From Aquimarina sp. Aq78 (GTDB lineage Bacteria; Bacteroidota; Bacteroidia; Flavobacteriales; Flavobacteriaceae), in contig NZ_OMKA01000014.1 in the NCBI RefSeq assembly GCF_900299525.1, positions 62,001-126,000 of the forward strand: a stretch of DNA of 64,000 nucleotides. The letters are read 5' to 3'. Of this stretch, positions 20,080 to 28,455 are shown in pieces. The notes under the pieces are model-generated. The model saw only the letters and a list, made by a program, of their open reading frames with translations, was not told where the DNA came from and did no database searches. The position numbers and the translations under genes are program-made. How positions within the stretch are numbered: position 1 is the stretch's first letter; each line of letters opens with the position of its first letter.

Positions 20080-20110
20080 TTTGATAAAAGAAATAAACCA
20101 AATAGCTTTG
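20080..20110 (+). promoter_or_regulatory. Promoter TTTG-N19-TAGCTTTG
   Basis: Complete match to the Bacteroidota housekeeping promoter, TTTG at 20080-20083, exactly 19 bp, TAGCTTTG at 20103-20110. It predicts a leader of about 25 nt before the reductase ATG at 20140. This is the best promoter in the window by sequence. Confidence 0.65.
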
Positions 20111-20139
20111 CTCTGTAATCTTTAAACATAAAAACAAAT

Positions 20140-20658
20140 ATGAGGAGAGGAGTAATACTACAAGGAAGTTCAAAAAGTAATGGAAACACAAACAAAATAG
20201 CATTATTTATAAAAGAAAGAACTGGATTCGACATCATAGATTTGAAATCTAAAAATATAGGCCCTTTTGAGTATGATTTTAAGAATAGGGGTGACGATTT
20301 TTTACCTACAATAAAAGAGATCGTTGAAAACTATGATACACTTATTTTTGCCACACCAGTATATTGGTATGCAATGAGTGGAATAATGAAAACTTTTATG
20401 GATAGGATAACGGATTGCATAAAAATCGAAAAAGAAACCGGAAGAAAGTTAAAAGGAAAAAAGATGGGAATGATAAGCTGTGGTTCGGGATCAGAATTAA
20501 AAGAAGGTTTTACAATGCCATTTATAGAAAGTGCAAATTATCTTGGCATGCATTATTTAGGAGATATCCATACATGGATAGAAGACGAGAATATTCCAAA
20601 GCAATTACAGAATGATATAAATGTTTTTATTTCTGAAAAGATAAAAACAGAGATTTAA
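20140..20658 (+). CDS. Flavodoxin-like NAD(P)H-dependent oxidoreductase
   Basis: 172 residues. The start RRGVILQGSSKSNGNTNKIA carries the FMN phosphate loop SSKSNGNT, and FATPVYWYAMSGIMKTFMDR near 70-90 is the second flavin-binding loop of the NADPH-dependent FMN reductase/flavodoxin_2 group. It probably binds FMN and reduces a quinone, azo or iron compound; the substrate cannot be told. Single gene with its own strong promoter and terminator. Confidence 0.85.
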   Translation: MRRGVILQGSSKSNGNTNKIALFIKERTGFDIIDLKSKNIGPFEYDFKNRGDDFLPTIKEIVENYDTLIFATPVYWYAMSGIMKTFMDRITDCIKIEKETGRKLKGKKMGMISCGSGSELKEGFTMPFIESANYLGMHYLGDIHTWIEDENIPKQLQNDINVFISEKIKTEI

Positions 20659-20662
20659 ACAA

Positions 20663-20702
20663 AAAGAGACTGTCTAAAATATATTTTTTAGATAGTCTCT
20701 TT
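20663..20702. terminator. Hairpin terminator
   Basis: aaagagactgtcta (20663-20676) pairs with 20689-20702 with one G-U, 12 nt loop. It lies just after the flavodoxin-like gene and ahead of the convergent TonB receptor stop, so may serve both. A related hairpin occurs at 58927. Confidence 0.75.
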
Positions 20703-20764
20703 ACAAAAAGTTACATACATACTTCTAAACTACTTATTTCCATACTAATGAGAAATAATTTTAC

Positions 20765-23149
20765 TTAAAACTGAAAACGATATCCGAAATCAGGAAAAAA
20801 ACCAATTTGATCTACTTGATCTACCTGATTAGTCAAACGGTTGTAACGACGCGTAAAAATATTTTCATTATTTGTTACATTTTGAAGATCAACATAAAAC
20901 TGGTGAGAACGTTTTTTTGATTTACTATTAATTTTGTATCCAAATTTCACATCCAATCTAAAATAATCATCATTTTGCTCACTAAAAGCCAAGTCCTCCC
21001 TTAACACTTGATAACCCGCTAACTGAGAAGCCTCTAGATCAACAGGGGTAAAATATCTCCCTCCAGATACTGTTACCTTAGTATCAAAAAATAATACATC
21101 TTTCTTCGTCTTACCGATAGTGAATTCTTTTCCCGCAAGAAGATTTGCCACATATCCATTATTAAAAGGTGTATTTCGTTCTATACCATCACTTCCTTCA
21201 TACTTACTTTCGAATAGCGAAGTGGTTAACAATCCATAATATCCATCACTAAAAAACTTCTCTAAGGTTAATTCTACCCCCTGATTAAAACCCGTACCTT
21301 CATTAACCAGCGATACCCTATCGTTTTCGAATCCAAAATTTGCTCCTTCTGTTAAAGAAGAATAACTTGATGAAAAAGATTCTACAGCGGCATTACTAAC
21401 ATCCTGATAGTACACTTCTATTTTACCTCTCCAGCCTTTACTAATTCTTACATCATAACCCAATACATAATGATTACTTCTCACAAAATCAAGATCCTGA
21501 TTGGTCTGTAAGAGTTCCCCATTAACATCTTCATTTAAAAACAATAATGGCAAAGAAACTGGTTGATGATGTAATCCATACCCTAAACTAAAGCGATGAT
21601 TTTGATTAACTTTATAAGAAAGTCCTGCTCTGGGTTCAAATACAAATTGCTCATTTAAAGTACTATACTGCCCGTGTAGCCCTGCATTTAATGTTAGTTT
21701 CTCTGTAAGTCTGAACTGCCCCTGAATATACGGTTGAATAATACTTAGGTTTTCATCTATATCTGTAAATGTAAATAGGTCTGGATCTCCATCTCCATTA
21801 CTATCGGGTTGTTTTTCACGGTCACGCTGTAGAAGTTCTACACCAAAATTCTCTACCAAAACTCCGGTTCGAAGTGTACTTTTACTACTTAATTTAGAAT
21901 TAAAAAGCGTAGAAAACGTAAGTCGTGATTCTGTGTTATCAGCCTCTGTATATTTTATTATACGTTCTTGAGGGGTATTTTTTTCAATAAAACGATCCGC
22001 CTGAAATTCATTAGTTGCAAAAGACCCAGCCACTGTTGTTCTTAAAAAAGAGGATGAGCCAATATTGATCTGGTGTTTTAGGCCAATCACTCCAAAACCA
22101 GAATCTGCCTTAGAATTTTCATCTTCGGCAGCAAATAGATCATCTTCATCTATATCATCTCCCAAAAATTCAATATCTGAAAAACCAATAATTCCAAATA
22201 ATGAAAAGTTACCTAATTTACTTTTTCCAAAATCAACATTAAACGAAACATCGTAGTAATTTGGTGTAGCTGATGTTCCTCCTGCCCCGATTCCTAATAT
22301 ACTTACCAATGAATATCTTCCAGACACTAAAAATGAACCTTTATTTTTCCCTAAAGGCCCCTCTGCCATTGCTTCTACTCCACTAAAGACACCAACCTGG
22401 CCAGCAAATTCGTAATCATCTATATTTCCTTTTCGAAATCCTAAATCAAATACTCCTCCGATTGCATTACCATATTCTGATGGAAATGCTGATGTTATAA
22501 AATCAGAATTTTTTAAGAGATTTGGATTAAGTGCAGACACTGGTCCTCCTGTAGTACCAGCTGTTGAGAAATGATTAGGACTTGGTATTGGCACTCCTTC
22601 TAATCGCCATAACAATCCAACAGGAGAGTTACCCCGTATTACAATATCATTTCTACTATCATCGGGAGAAGAAACACCTGCAAAATTTGCTGCCAAACGG
22701 CCAACATCACTTCTTCCTCCAGAAAAACGTGTTACTTCCTCGACTCCAAACTGTCTGGCCGAAACAGATGTAAGTTTATTTATAGCCTGAGCTTTGTTTG
22801 TTTCTGATGTAATAATAACTTCATCTAATCGGTCAAAAGCTTCTATAAGTGCCACATTAACGGCAGCATCCTTACCAGAAGTCACTACAATATTAGGTAT
22901 CGTAATCGATTCGAACCCTATATAACTTACTCGTATTGCTTGACGGCCAAGGGGTACATTTTCTAGTGTAAAATATCCATCCATATCGGTTACTACCCCA
23001 ATAGCTTGTTCTACATTTAATAATTCAATTGTAGCTCCTGGTAGAGGGCTTTCAGATTGTTTATCAATTACAAGACCTTTAATTATTCCTGTTTGTGCAC
23101 TTGCTACGTATCCTAGTGCAATAATAAATATAAAAGTGATTTTTTTCAT
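20765..23149 (-). CDS. TonB-dependent outer-membrane receptor
   Basis: 794 residues. Signal peptide 1-18 (ends ASAQ), a carboxypeptidase-regulatory-like beta domain (GIIKGLVIDKQSESPLPGAT, then TDMDGYFTLENVPLG) at about 20-100, a plug (GRSDVGRLAANFAGVSSPDD, then DIVIRGNSPVGLLWRLEGVP) and a beta barrel that ends in Phe (FGYRFQF), as barrel proteins do. No SusD partner is beside it, so it is not a standard glycan system; an iron complex, peptide or cofactor is possible. It is divergent from a LytS/LytTR system across a 271 bp spacer. Confidence 0.9.
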   Translation of the reverse strand: MKKITFIFIIALGYVASAQTGIIKGLVIDKQSESPLPGATIELLNVEQAIGVVTDMDGYFTLENVPLGRQAIRVSYIGFESITIPNIVVTSGKDAAVNVALIEAFDRLDEVIITSETNKAQAINKLTSVSARQFGVEEVTRFSGGRSDVGRLAANFAGVSSPDDSRNDIVIRGNSPVGLLWRLEGVPIPSPNHFSTAGTTGGPVSALNPNLLKNSDFITSAFPSEYGNAIGGVFDLGFRKGNIDDYEFAGQVGVFSGVEAMAEGPLGKNKGSFLVSGRYSLVSILGIGAGGTSATPNYYDVSFNVDFGKSKLGNFSLFGIIGFSDIEFLGDDIDEDDLFAAEDENSKADSGFGVIGLKHQINIGSSSFLRTTVAGSFATNEFQADRFIEKNTPQERIIKYTEADNTESRLTFSTLFNSKLSSKSTLRTGVLVENFGVELLQRDREKQPDSNGDGDPDLFTFTDIDENLSIIQPYIQGQFRLTEKLTLNAGLHGQYSTLNEQFVFEPRAGLSYKVNQNHRFSLGYGLHHQPVSLPLLFLNEDVNGELLQTNQDLDFVRSNHYVLGYDVRISKGWRGKIEVYYQDVSNAAVESFSSSYSSLTEGANFGFENDRVSLVNEGTGFNQGVELTLEKFFSDGYYGLLTTSLFESKYEGSDGIERNTPFNNGYVANLLAGKEFTIGKTKKDVLFFDTKVTVSGGRYFTPVDLEASQLAGYQVLREDLAFSEQNDDYFRLDVKFGYKINSKSKKRSHQFYVDLQNVTNNENIFTRRYNRLTNQVDQVDQIGFFPDFGYRFQF

Positions 23150-23353
23150 GATTTGATTACTATTTTGCTCAAATCTGTGATTTCTTTTTTAACTCCTAAA
23201 ATTAAAAATACCCAATTGGTGTTTTTACCCGTGAAATGTCAAAAACAAGTTTGAATAGTATAAAATGAAGTAATATCCTGTGTTATCAGATCAAACTTTG
23301 TTTAAAACAATTCAGCGTTTTATTTAACAGTTGAATATATCTATAAATGTTTA

Positions 23354-23374
23354 TTGTGTATCTGTTGTGTATCT
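23354..23374. promoter_or_regulatory. Tandem 10 bp direct repeat upstream of histidine kinase
   Basis: ttgtgtatct occurs at 23354-23363 and 23365-23374, 11 bp apart, one helical turn. It overlaps a weak -7 like element (tatcttta). A regulator, possibly the adjacent LytTR protein, could bind here; this is inference. Confidence 0.35.
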
Positions 23375-23420
23375 TTACAATACTATTAAATAAGAACACA
23401 TCTATTATTGATTTTCACAC

Positions 23421-24500
23421 ATGATATCTAAAGCATACATAAAGAAGTTTACATTTCGCTTTATCGTTATAAACGTGGTTTATTTCCTTATTAAATCGAC
23501 TATCGATCATAATGGTGATGTTACAGAATTTGATGCTACTAGTTTATTTTATTATTTAACTGCTTTTTTCCTTTTTATATTCACTTGGGAGACCAATGAC
23601 TGGTTAATACGACGGGAGATTAAACTTAATCAAGGTAAAAGCCTGGATCTAAATAATGGAATGAAAATTATTGCTATAAATATGGCAATTTTTATCCCTA
23701 TAGCCGCTTTACTATATTATTTGGCAATTTTTGAATTTAATCATGTTTGTGAAATTAATACCGATAAACCCTGGTTACGATTTAGGATAGATTTTTTCAG
23801 AGCTACACTCTTAGGTTTCGCCGTTGTTATTTTTAATCTTTTCTATTATTCTTTAAAACAGAAAAAAGAAATGGAAAACACAATGAATAAGCTAAAAAAA
23901 GAGGTCATGACCTCTAAATATAGATCTTTAAAAAATCAAATTAGTCCGCATTTTTTGTTCAATAGCTTAAATACTCTTACATCATTAATGTATCAAGACA
24001 GGGATTTGGCTTCTGATTTTGTATCAAGACTAGCCACATGTTACAGATATATCCTAGATAACCGTGAGGCTGATCTGGTAAGTCTGGAAAAAGAATTAAG
24101 TTTTCTCGACTCTTTTATATTTATGATGAATGTAAGGCACGAAGGAGCACTTAGTATTACTACTCATATTTCTGTTAACCCAAAAAAATATGTAATCCCA
24201 ACATTATCAATACAAATGCTTGTAGAAAACGCTTTAAAGCATAATTATTACTCTAAAGAAAGACCTTTGGAAATTAGTATTATTTCTATTGAAAAAAGCA
24301 GTATTGTTATTCAGAATAATTTACGTGTAAGAAAACAAAAAGAGGAATCTACACAATTAGGACTTAAAAATATTAAGAAGAGGTATTCTTTTTATACAAA
24401 TCAAGAGGTATTAATAGAAACAGAGCATGAATATTTTAAAGTTACTCTCCCTCTATTGACCAAAGATATAAATGAAGTTACCATGATAAAAGTTTCATAA
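23421..24500 (+). CDS. LytS-type sensor histidine kinase
   Basis: 359 residues. Four membrane helices fill about 10-145, with no large outside domain. A short coiled linker leads to the His_kinase (PF06580) motif YRSLKNQISPHFLFNSLNTL, phosphorylated His 177, and an ATPase domain with N box MLVENALKHN near 265 and a GLKNIKKRY segment near 340. It senses a membrane-related signal and phosphorylates the LytTR regulator whose ATG comes 1 bp after its stop, so the two are coupled. Confidence 0.9.
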   Translation: MISKAYIKKFTFRFIVINVVYFLIKSTIDHNGDVTEFDATSLFYYLTAFFLFIFTWETNDWLIRREIKLNQGKSLDLNNGMKIIAINMAIFIPIAALLYYLAIFEFNHVCEINTDKPWLRFRIDFFRATLLGFAVVIFNLFYYSLKQKKEMENTMNKLKKEVMTSKYRSLKNQISPHFLFNSLNTLTSLMYQDRDLASDFVSRLATCYRYILDNREADLVSLEKELSFLDSFIFMMNVRHEGALSITTHISVNPKKYVIPTLSIQMLVENALKHNYYSKERPLEISIISIEKSSIVIQNNLRVRKQKEESTQLGLKNIKKRYSFYTNQEVLIETEHEYFKVTLPLLTKDINEVTMIKVS

Positions 24501-24501
24501 A

Positions 24502-25260
24502 ATGACTGCTGTAATTGTTGAAGACGAAAATATAGCCTCTAAGCGTTTGGCAAACCTCATCGAAGAATTGGCTCCGGAAATAAAAATTGCTGGTCAAATC
24601 ACTTCTGTAGAGAATGGACGACATTGGTTTGAGAATAACCCACTCCCCGATCTAATATTCTTAGACATTCAGTTAAATGATGGATATGGATTCGATATTT
24701 TGGATACACTGGAAGATCATCCCCCTATAATATTTACTACAGCATATAATGAATATGCCATAAGAGGTTTTAAGTACAATGGGCTGGATTATCTTTTAAA
24801 ACCAATTGATAAAAAAGATTTAAAAAACGCTCTCGCCAAATACAAAAAGAGTTTTACAGAGTCTGATAAATCAATAGATGATGCAAAATTCGAACGCATC
24901 AAAAACTTGTTTGTGAAAGAATACAAACGTCGTTTTATGGTTAAGGTCGGAAATCAATTTAACACCTTTAGTGTTGATGATATTGCTTATTTTAAGTCTC
25001 ATGAAGGAATTATTTTTTTGCACTCTCACACTGGAAAACAATATCCTATTGAATACACTATAGATCAATTAGAAGAAATTCTAGACCCTGTTCATTTTTT
25101 TAGAATTAATAGAAAATTTATGATTTCTGTTAAAGCTGTGATCGAGATCCACAGTTATTTTAATAGTCGATTATTATTGAAAATGAGGCCTATGGATGAT
25201 GAAAAGATTATTGTTTCCAGAGAACGGACTACTAATTTTAAAAAATGGCTTGATCTTTAA
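24502..25260 (+). CDS. LytTR response regulator
   Basis: 252 residues. Receiver domain 1-120 with acidic pocket E7/D8, phosphorylated D55 (LPDLIFLDIQL) and the YLLKPIDK lysine near 99. LytTR DNA-binding domain at about 140-252 (VGNQFNTFSVDDIAYFKSHE, then FFRINRKFMIS). It is the partner of the preceding kinase. LytTR proteins bind paired direct repeats; targets may include the kinase operon itself or the divergent TonB receptor. Confidence 0.92.
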   Translation: MTAVIVEDENIASKRLANLIEELAPEIKIAGQITSVENGRHWFENNPLPDLIFLDIQLNDGYGFDILDTLEDHPPIIFTTAYNEYAIRGFKYNGLDYLLKPIDKKDLKNALAKYKKSFTESDKSIDDAKFERIKNLFVKEYKRRFMVKVGNQFNTFSVDDIAYFKSHEGIIFLHSHTGKQYPIEYTIDQLEEILDPVHFFRINRKFMISVKAVIEIHSYFNSRLLLKMRPMDDEKIIVSRERTTNFKKWLDL

Positions 25261-25270
25261 TTTACAGGTA

Positions 25271-25894
25271 GTGAAAAAAATCATCCAAGCCATTTTTATC
25301 CTATTAAATATTGTGATAGGTCTCTATCCTTTTGTATATCTTTTTGTGAATCGAGAATTTGGTTTATTAAGTTCGAAAAGTAGTGACTTACTTGTGGATA
25401 CCATTTGGAATATTGCCTTATATAGCCATATCTTTTTTGGAGGTGTTGCACTACTGGTAGGTTGGATTCAGTTTAATAAAAAAATAAGAATCTCTCGATC
25501 AGAATTGCATAAACGTATTGGAAAAATCTATGTGACTATGGTCTTTATAAGTGGAATTTCGGGAATTTATATTGGCTTCTTTGCTACAGGAGGAATTATT
25601 GCATCTCTTGGATTTATATGCTTAGGAATACTTTGGGTATATACTACCTATAAAGCGTATTGGTATGCCAGAACTGTCCGGATATCCCAACATCAAACTA
25701 TGATGTATTACAGTTATGCGGCCTGTTTTTCTGCAGTAACACTTAGAATATGGTTACCCATACTTATTATGCTTATTGGAGATTTTATCATTGCATACCA
25801 AATAGTAGCATGGCTTTGCTGGATTCCGAATCTTATTTTCGCATATTATCTTGTAGGTAAAATCAAATCCAGGTTAGTTGTAAATTCTATTTAA
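25271..25894 (+). CDS. DUF2306 membrane protein
   Basis: 207 residues from a GTG at 25271, 10 bp after the regulator stop. A longer frame begins at 25196 inside the regulator gene, but its extra 25 residues are just another reading of that gene, and VKKIIQAIFILLN is a natural hydrophobic start. About six membrane helices; HKRIGKIYVTMVFISGISG and the His-rich ISQHQTMMYYSYAA segment fit DUF2306, proteins of unknown role with possible heme-binding histidines. Its place behind the kinase and regulator suggests that it belongs to their output or sensing. Confidence 0.75.
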   Translation: MKKIIQAIFILLNIVIGLYPFVYLFVNREFGLLSSKSSDLLVDTIWNIALYSHIFFGGVALLVGWIQFNKKIRISRSELHKRIGKIYVTMVFISGISGIYIGFFATGGIIASLGFICLGILWVYTTYKAYWYARTVRISQHQTMMYYSYAACFSAVTLRIWLPILIMLIGDFIIAYQIVAWLCWIPNLIFAYYLVGKIKSRLVVNSI

Positions 25895-25905
25895 ATATCA
25901 CTATA

Positions 25906-25937
25906 AAAAATGCCCCTGGTATATCAGGAGCATTTTT
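25906..25937. terminator. Bidirectional hairpin terminator
   Basis: aaaaatgcccctg (25906-25918) pairs with 25925-25937 with one mismatch, with T runs on both strands. It separates the DUF2306 gene from the convergent SPFH/RHH pair. Confidence 0.75.
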
Positions 25938-25965
25938 ACATTAGTAAATATTTAAAATCTTTATA

Positions 25966-26145
25966 CTATTCTTCAGAATCGTTAGACTTTTTTTTAGGTT
26001 TTAAACGCTTAGCATCTTTAAGACTTTTATGTATCATCCATTCTAATTGCCCATTAACACTCCGAAATTCATCATCAGCCCATTTCTCAATCGACTTAAA
26101 TGTTTCTGGGTCTATTCTAAGAACAAATGATTTTTTCTTACTCAT
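25966..26145 (-). CDS. Small ribbon-helix-helix (Arc-like) DNA-binding protein
   Basis: 59 residues, read by hand on the minus strand: a stop at 25966-25968 and an ATG at 26145. The start MSKKKSFVLRIDPETFKSIE is a typical RHH strand plus helix (KSFVLRID), followed by EKWADDEFRSVNGQLEWMIH, a second helix with the conserved N-G-Q/hydrophobic turn, and a charged tail rich in Lys. It should dimerise and bind DNA as Arc or CopG do. The ATG comes 3 bp after the SPFH gene stop, so the two are translationally coupled. Such pairs occur in other Flavobacteriia; targets are unknown. It is short enough that many gene finders skip it. Confidence 0.85.
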   Translation of the reverse strand: MSKKKSFVLRIDPETFKSIEKWADDEFRSVNGQLEWMIHKSLKDAKRLKPKKKSNDSEE

Positions 26146-26148
26146 AAA

Positions 26149-27003
26149 TTACGAATGTAATGTTCCAGTATTAATTACTGGTGTTGCTTCTTTATCTCCG
26201 CACAAGACAACCATCAAATTACTCACCATAGATGCTTTCTTATCATCATCAAAATCTATAATATCATCTGCAGATAATTTGGCTAAAGCATCTTCTACCA
26301 TACCAACAGCTCCTTCTACTATTTTTTTACGAGCTGCTACGATAGCTACTGCTTGTTGCCTTTTCAACATCGAACTTGCTATTTCTGGCGCGTATGCCAA
26401 GTATCCAATTCTGGCTTCCAGAACTTCTATTCCAGCAATGGCCAGACGTTCTGTTATTTCATTTTCTAAAGCTTCATTTACTTCATCCATACCAGATAAC
26501 AATGTTACTTCCTGTTGCCCATCGGCAAAATTATCATACGGATAAGAACCTGCAAGTTTTCTTACTGCTGCATCAGTTTGTACTCTTACAAACTCTTCGT
26601 ACTGATCAACATCAAAAGCTGCTTTATATGTATCTGCTACCTTCCACACCAAAATTACATTAATCAAAATTGGATTACCAATTTTATCATTCACTTTTAC
26701 CCGTTCGCTATAGAAGTTTCTAGCTCGCAAAGAAATTCTTTGTTTCGTAAAAAAAGGATTGGCCCAAAAGAAACCATTATTCTTTACTGTTCCTTTATAC
26801 GCTCCAAATAACACCATTACTTTAGAACTATTCGGGTTAACAATAAAAAAACCTTTAATGATAAACAATATTACCATTATAAGAATTATAAATAAGGGAT
26901 TTTCACTTAGAAGCAAACCAGTAACCATCCCCATTACAACTAACATAAGTAGACCTAACATTAGATAGCCACTACTTGCTTTTATATTTTTTTCGTATTT
27001 CAT
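26149..27003 (-). CDS. SPFH/Band 7 membrane protein
   Basis: 284 residues. Two N-terminal hydrophobic segments (about 13-52) anchor it, then a SPFH domain (KVMVLFGAYKGTVKNNGFFW, then VNDKIGNPILINVILVWKV) and a helical region rich in Ala and Glu ending RQQAVAIVAARKKIVEGAVG. Stomatin-like proteins form large oligomers in membrane microdomains and modulate proteases or channels. The second gene of the unit is an RHH protein, 3 bp downstream. Transcribed away from hsp20. Confidence 0.88.
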   Translation of the reverse strand: MKYEKNIKASSGYLMLGLLMLVVMGMVTGLLLSENPLFIILIMVILFIIKGFFIVNPNSSKVMVLFGAYKGTVKNNGFFWANPFFTKQRISLRARNFYSERVKVNDKIGNPILINVILVWKVADTYKAAFDVDQYEEFVRVQTDAAVRKLAGSYPYDNFADGQQEVTLLSGMDEVNEALENEITERLAIAGIEVLEARIGYLAYAPEIASSMLKRQQAVAIVAARKKIVEGAVGMVEDALAKLSADDIIDFDDDKKASMVSNLMVVLCGDKEATPVINTGTLHS

Positions 27004-27135
27004 AATAATATCATTTTGATATCACAATAATACGAATATTTTTTTAATATTCTGAGAAATGCCTAAATATTAACTATTTAAAGAGGTAAAAATTCCTTAG
27101 TTAAATTATTGCATTTTAGACTTGGGCTAAAAAAC

Positions 27136-27166
27136 AAAAACGCCCTTTATATCGAAGAGCGTTTTT
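27136..27166. terminator. Hairpin terminator after hsp20
   Basis: aaaaacgccct (27136-27146) pairs with 27156-27166, one mismatch, A/T tracts on both sides. It lies 36 bp after the hsp20 stop on the minus strand. Confidence 0.65.
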
Positions 27167-27201
27167 GAAACATTAACTAACTAAATCTCAAATCAATCAA
27201 A

Positions 27202-27639
27202 TCATGAAATCTCAATCAACCGTTTTGGTTGTACTTTTGCCTCTTCTTTTTTAGGGAGTTTTACCAATAGCACTCCGTTTTCGTATGAAGCTTCAATCTT
27301 GTTACCATTTACCGCTTCTGGCAAGCTAAATGAACGTTTAAATGCATTGTACCCAAATTCTTTTCGGGTGTATTTTCCTTTTTCATCCTTAGTTTCTTTT
27401 TCTGATGTGGTTTCAGAAGAAATGGTAAGCACATCATTATTCAGTTCAATACTAAAGTCTTCTTTAACAAGCCCTGGCGCAGCTAATTCTACCACAAAAT
27501 CTTCATCTGTTTCTTTTACATTAACTGCTGGAGTATTTACACCAATTTTATTGATATTAGATGTTCCTCCAAGCCAATCGGTAGTAAAGAAATCATCAAA
27601 AAGAAAAGGTAATCTGTCTGTTTTTTTTAGTAAACTCAT
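27202..27639 (-). CDS. Small heat shock protein Hsp20/alpha-crystallin
   Basis: 145 residues. N-terminal arm LPFLFDDFFTTDWLGG, then an alpha-crystallin domain at about 35-135 (VNVKETDEDFVVELAAPGLV, then YNAFKRSFSLPEAV and ASYENGVLLVKLPK) and a C-terminal tail. It is an ATP-independent holdase that binds unfolding proteins under heat or redox stress. The upstream region has a probable sigma-54 promoter and palindromic half-sites, see the separate entries. Confidence 0.94.
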   Translation of the reverse strand: MSLLKKTDRLPFLFDDFFTTDWLGGTSNINKIGVNTPAVNVKETDEDFVVELAAPGLVKEDFSIELNNDVLTISSETTSEKETKDEKGKYTRKEFGYNAFKRSFSLPEAVNGNKIEASYENGVLLVKLPKKEEAKVQPKRLIEIS

Positions 27640-27686
27640 TGTATATTTTTTTAAGGTTATTCAAAATTTTAATTACAATGAGTGTA

Positions 27687-27703
27687 TAGCAATTTGGATT
27701 CCA
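27687..27703 (-). promoter_or_regulatory. Probable sigma-54 (-24/-12) promoter for hsp20
   Basis: On the minus strand TGGAATCCAAATTGCTA has GG and GC elements exactly 10 bp apart, as in TGGCAC-N5-TTGCW. It would start the transcript near 27677, about 38 nt before the hsp20 ATG. No TAnnTTTG promoter is evident in this gap. Inference from pattern. Confidence 0.5.
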
Positions 27704-27723
27704 TTTCAAAATAACAGACACTT

Positions 27724-27784
27724 TGTCATTATTTTGTATTCAAATAATGACATTTTGTCAAAAAACATCTCTCCCAGGATGACA
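27724..27784. promoter_or_regulatory. Cluster of TGTCA/TGACA palindromes upstream of hsp20
   Basis: tgtcattattt (27724-27734) pairs perfectly with aaataatgaca (27742-27752); tgaca-N3-tgtca spans 27748-27760; one more tgaca is at 27780-27784. They lie about 50-105 bp upstream of the predicted sigma-54 start, where activator sites are expected. Confidence 0.5.
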
Positions 27785-27800
27785 AAACATCTTAAATAGT

Positions 27801-27832
27801 AAAAACCCGAAAGGATATTCCTTCGGGTTTTT
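27801..27832. terminator. Hairpin terminator after the TerB-like gene
   Basis: aaaaacccgaaagga pairs with tccttcgggttttt with one bulged base and a 3-4 nt loop. It lies about 105 bp after the TerB-like gene stop on the minus strand and in front of the hsp20 control region. Confidence 0.65.
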
Positions 27833-27937
27833 AGCTTTAGGTTACAGAAACTTAATTATAAGTAAGTTTTATATTTTAAAATATAGGTCTTATCTCTTAA
27901 ATAGATTTCAAAACCAGTATATACATAAATTCATATA

Positions 27938-28339
27938 TTAATTATAAAAACGAGTGAAAATAGAGATCAATTCTTTTGGCGGAATTATTTTGTTCGGGTA
28001 TTCATTCATTTTCTCCAGAACCGTATCAATTGCCTCTAATCTTAGCCCCATATGTAATCCTATTTCTTTTATCTTATGAATTTCTAATTGAGAAGTTTCT
28101 TGATCTATATTCATAAGCAGCACCAATCTATGAAATTGAAGAATTCTTTGTGATTCGGGCTGTAAATTCTTTTTTTCTACTCCTTTCTCTATCAAAACAT
28201 CTACCTCTTCTTTTGTAATCTTAAGCTGCGATGCAATGACCAGAATAAAGTTATATTCTTGTTCTTTAAATTTTTTATCTGCTTTTGCAAACTGTATCAT
28301 TTCAGAAAGCAAACTTAATTTCTCTTCTTTACTATACAT
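27938..28339 (-). CDS. TerB-like helical protein
   Basis: 133 residues, all helical, no membrane segment. The start (EKLSLLSEMIQFAKADKKFK) followed by EYNFILVIASQLKITKEEVD matches the TerB/DjlA-N fold (tellurite resistance protein B-like), with the paired acidic residues of the first helix pair (D21, E26). TerB proteins bind divalent metals; the role of lone copies in Bacteroidota is not known. Divergent from the DUF1456 gene across 116 bp. Confidence 0.75.
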   Translation of the reverse strand: MYSKEEKLSLLSEMIQFAKADKKFKEQEYNFILVIASQLKITKEEVDVLIEKGVEKKNLQPESQRILQFHRLVLLMNIDQETSQLEIHKIKEIGLHMGLRLEAIDTVLEKMNEYPNKIIPPKELISIFTRFYN

Positions 28340-28443
28340 AAACCAATTACTTTTTGCCGAAAATAGTAATTTTCAACTAAACCTATATAACATTCTTTAT
28401 ATTCAACTTCTGATTTTAATCCCATTTTCAATTCAAAAAAATA

Positions 28444-28451
28444 TACCTTTG
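28444..28451 (+). promoter_or_regulatory. -7 element TACCTTTG close to the DUF1456 start
   Basis: TAnnTTTG match that ends 4 bp before the ATG at 28456, so the transcript would start at or next to the start codon (leaderless or nearly so). No clear -33 TTG. Confidence 0.45.
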
Positions 28452-28455
28452 CAAT

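Noticed and set aside
25910-26545. Long plus-strand open frame (211 residues) opposite SPFH and RHH
   Set aside because: Its translation is low-complexity Ser/Thr-rich and antisense to two well-supported genes; no start signals.
27299-27799. Plus-strand open frame of 166 residues opposite hsp20
   Set aside because: Antisense of the alpha-crystallin gene and its control region; no gene-like features.
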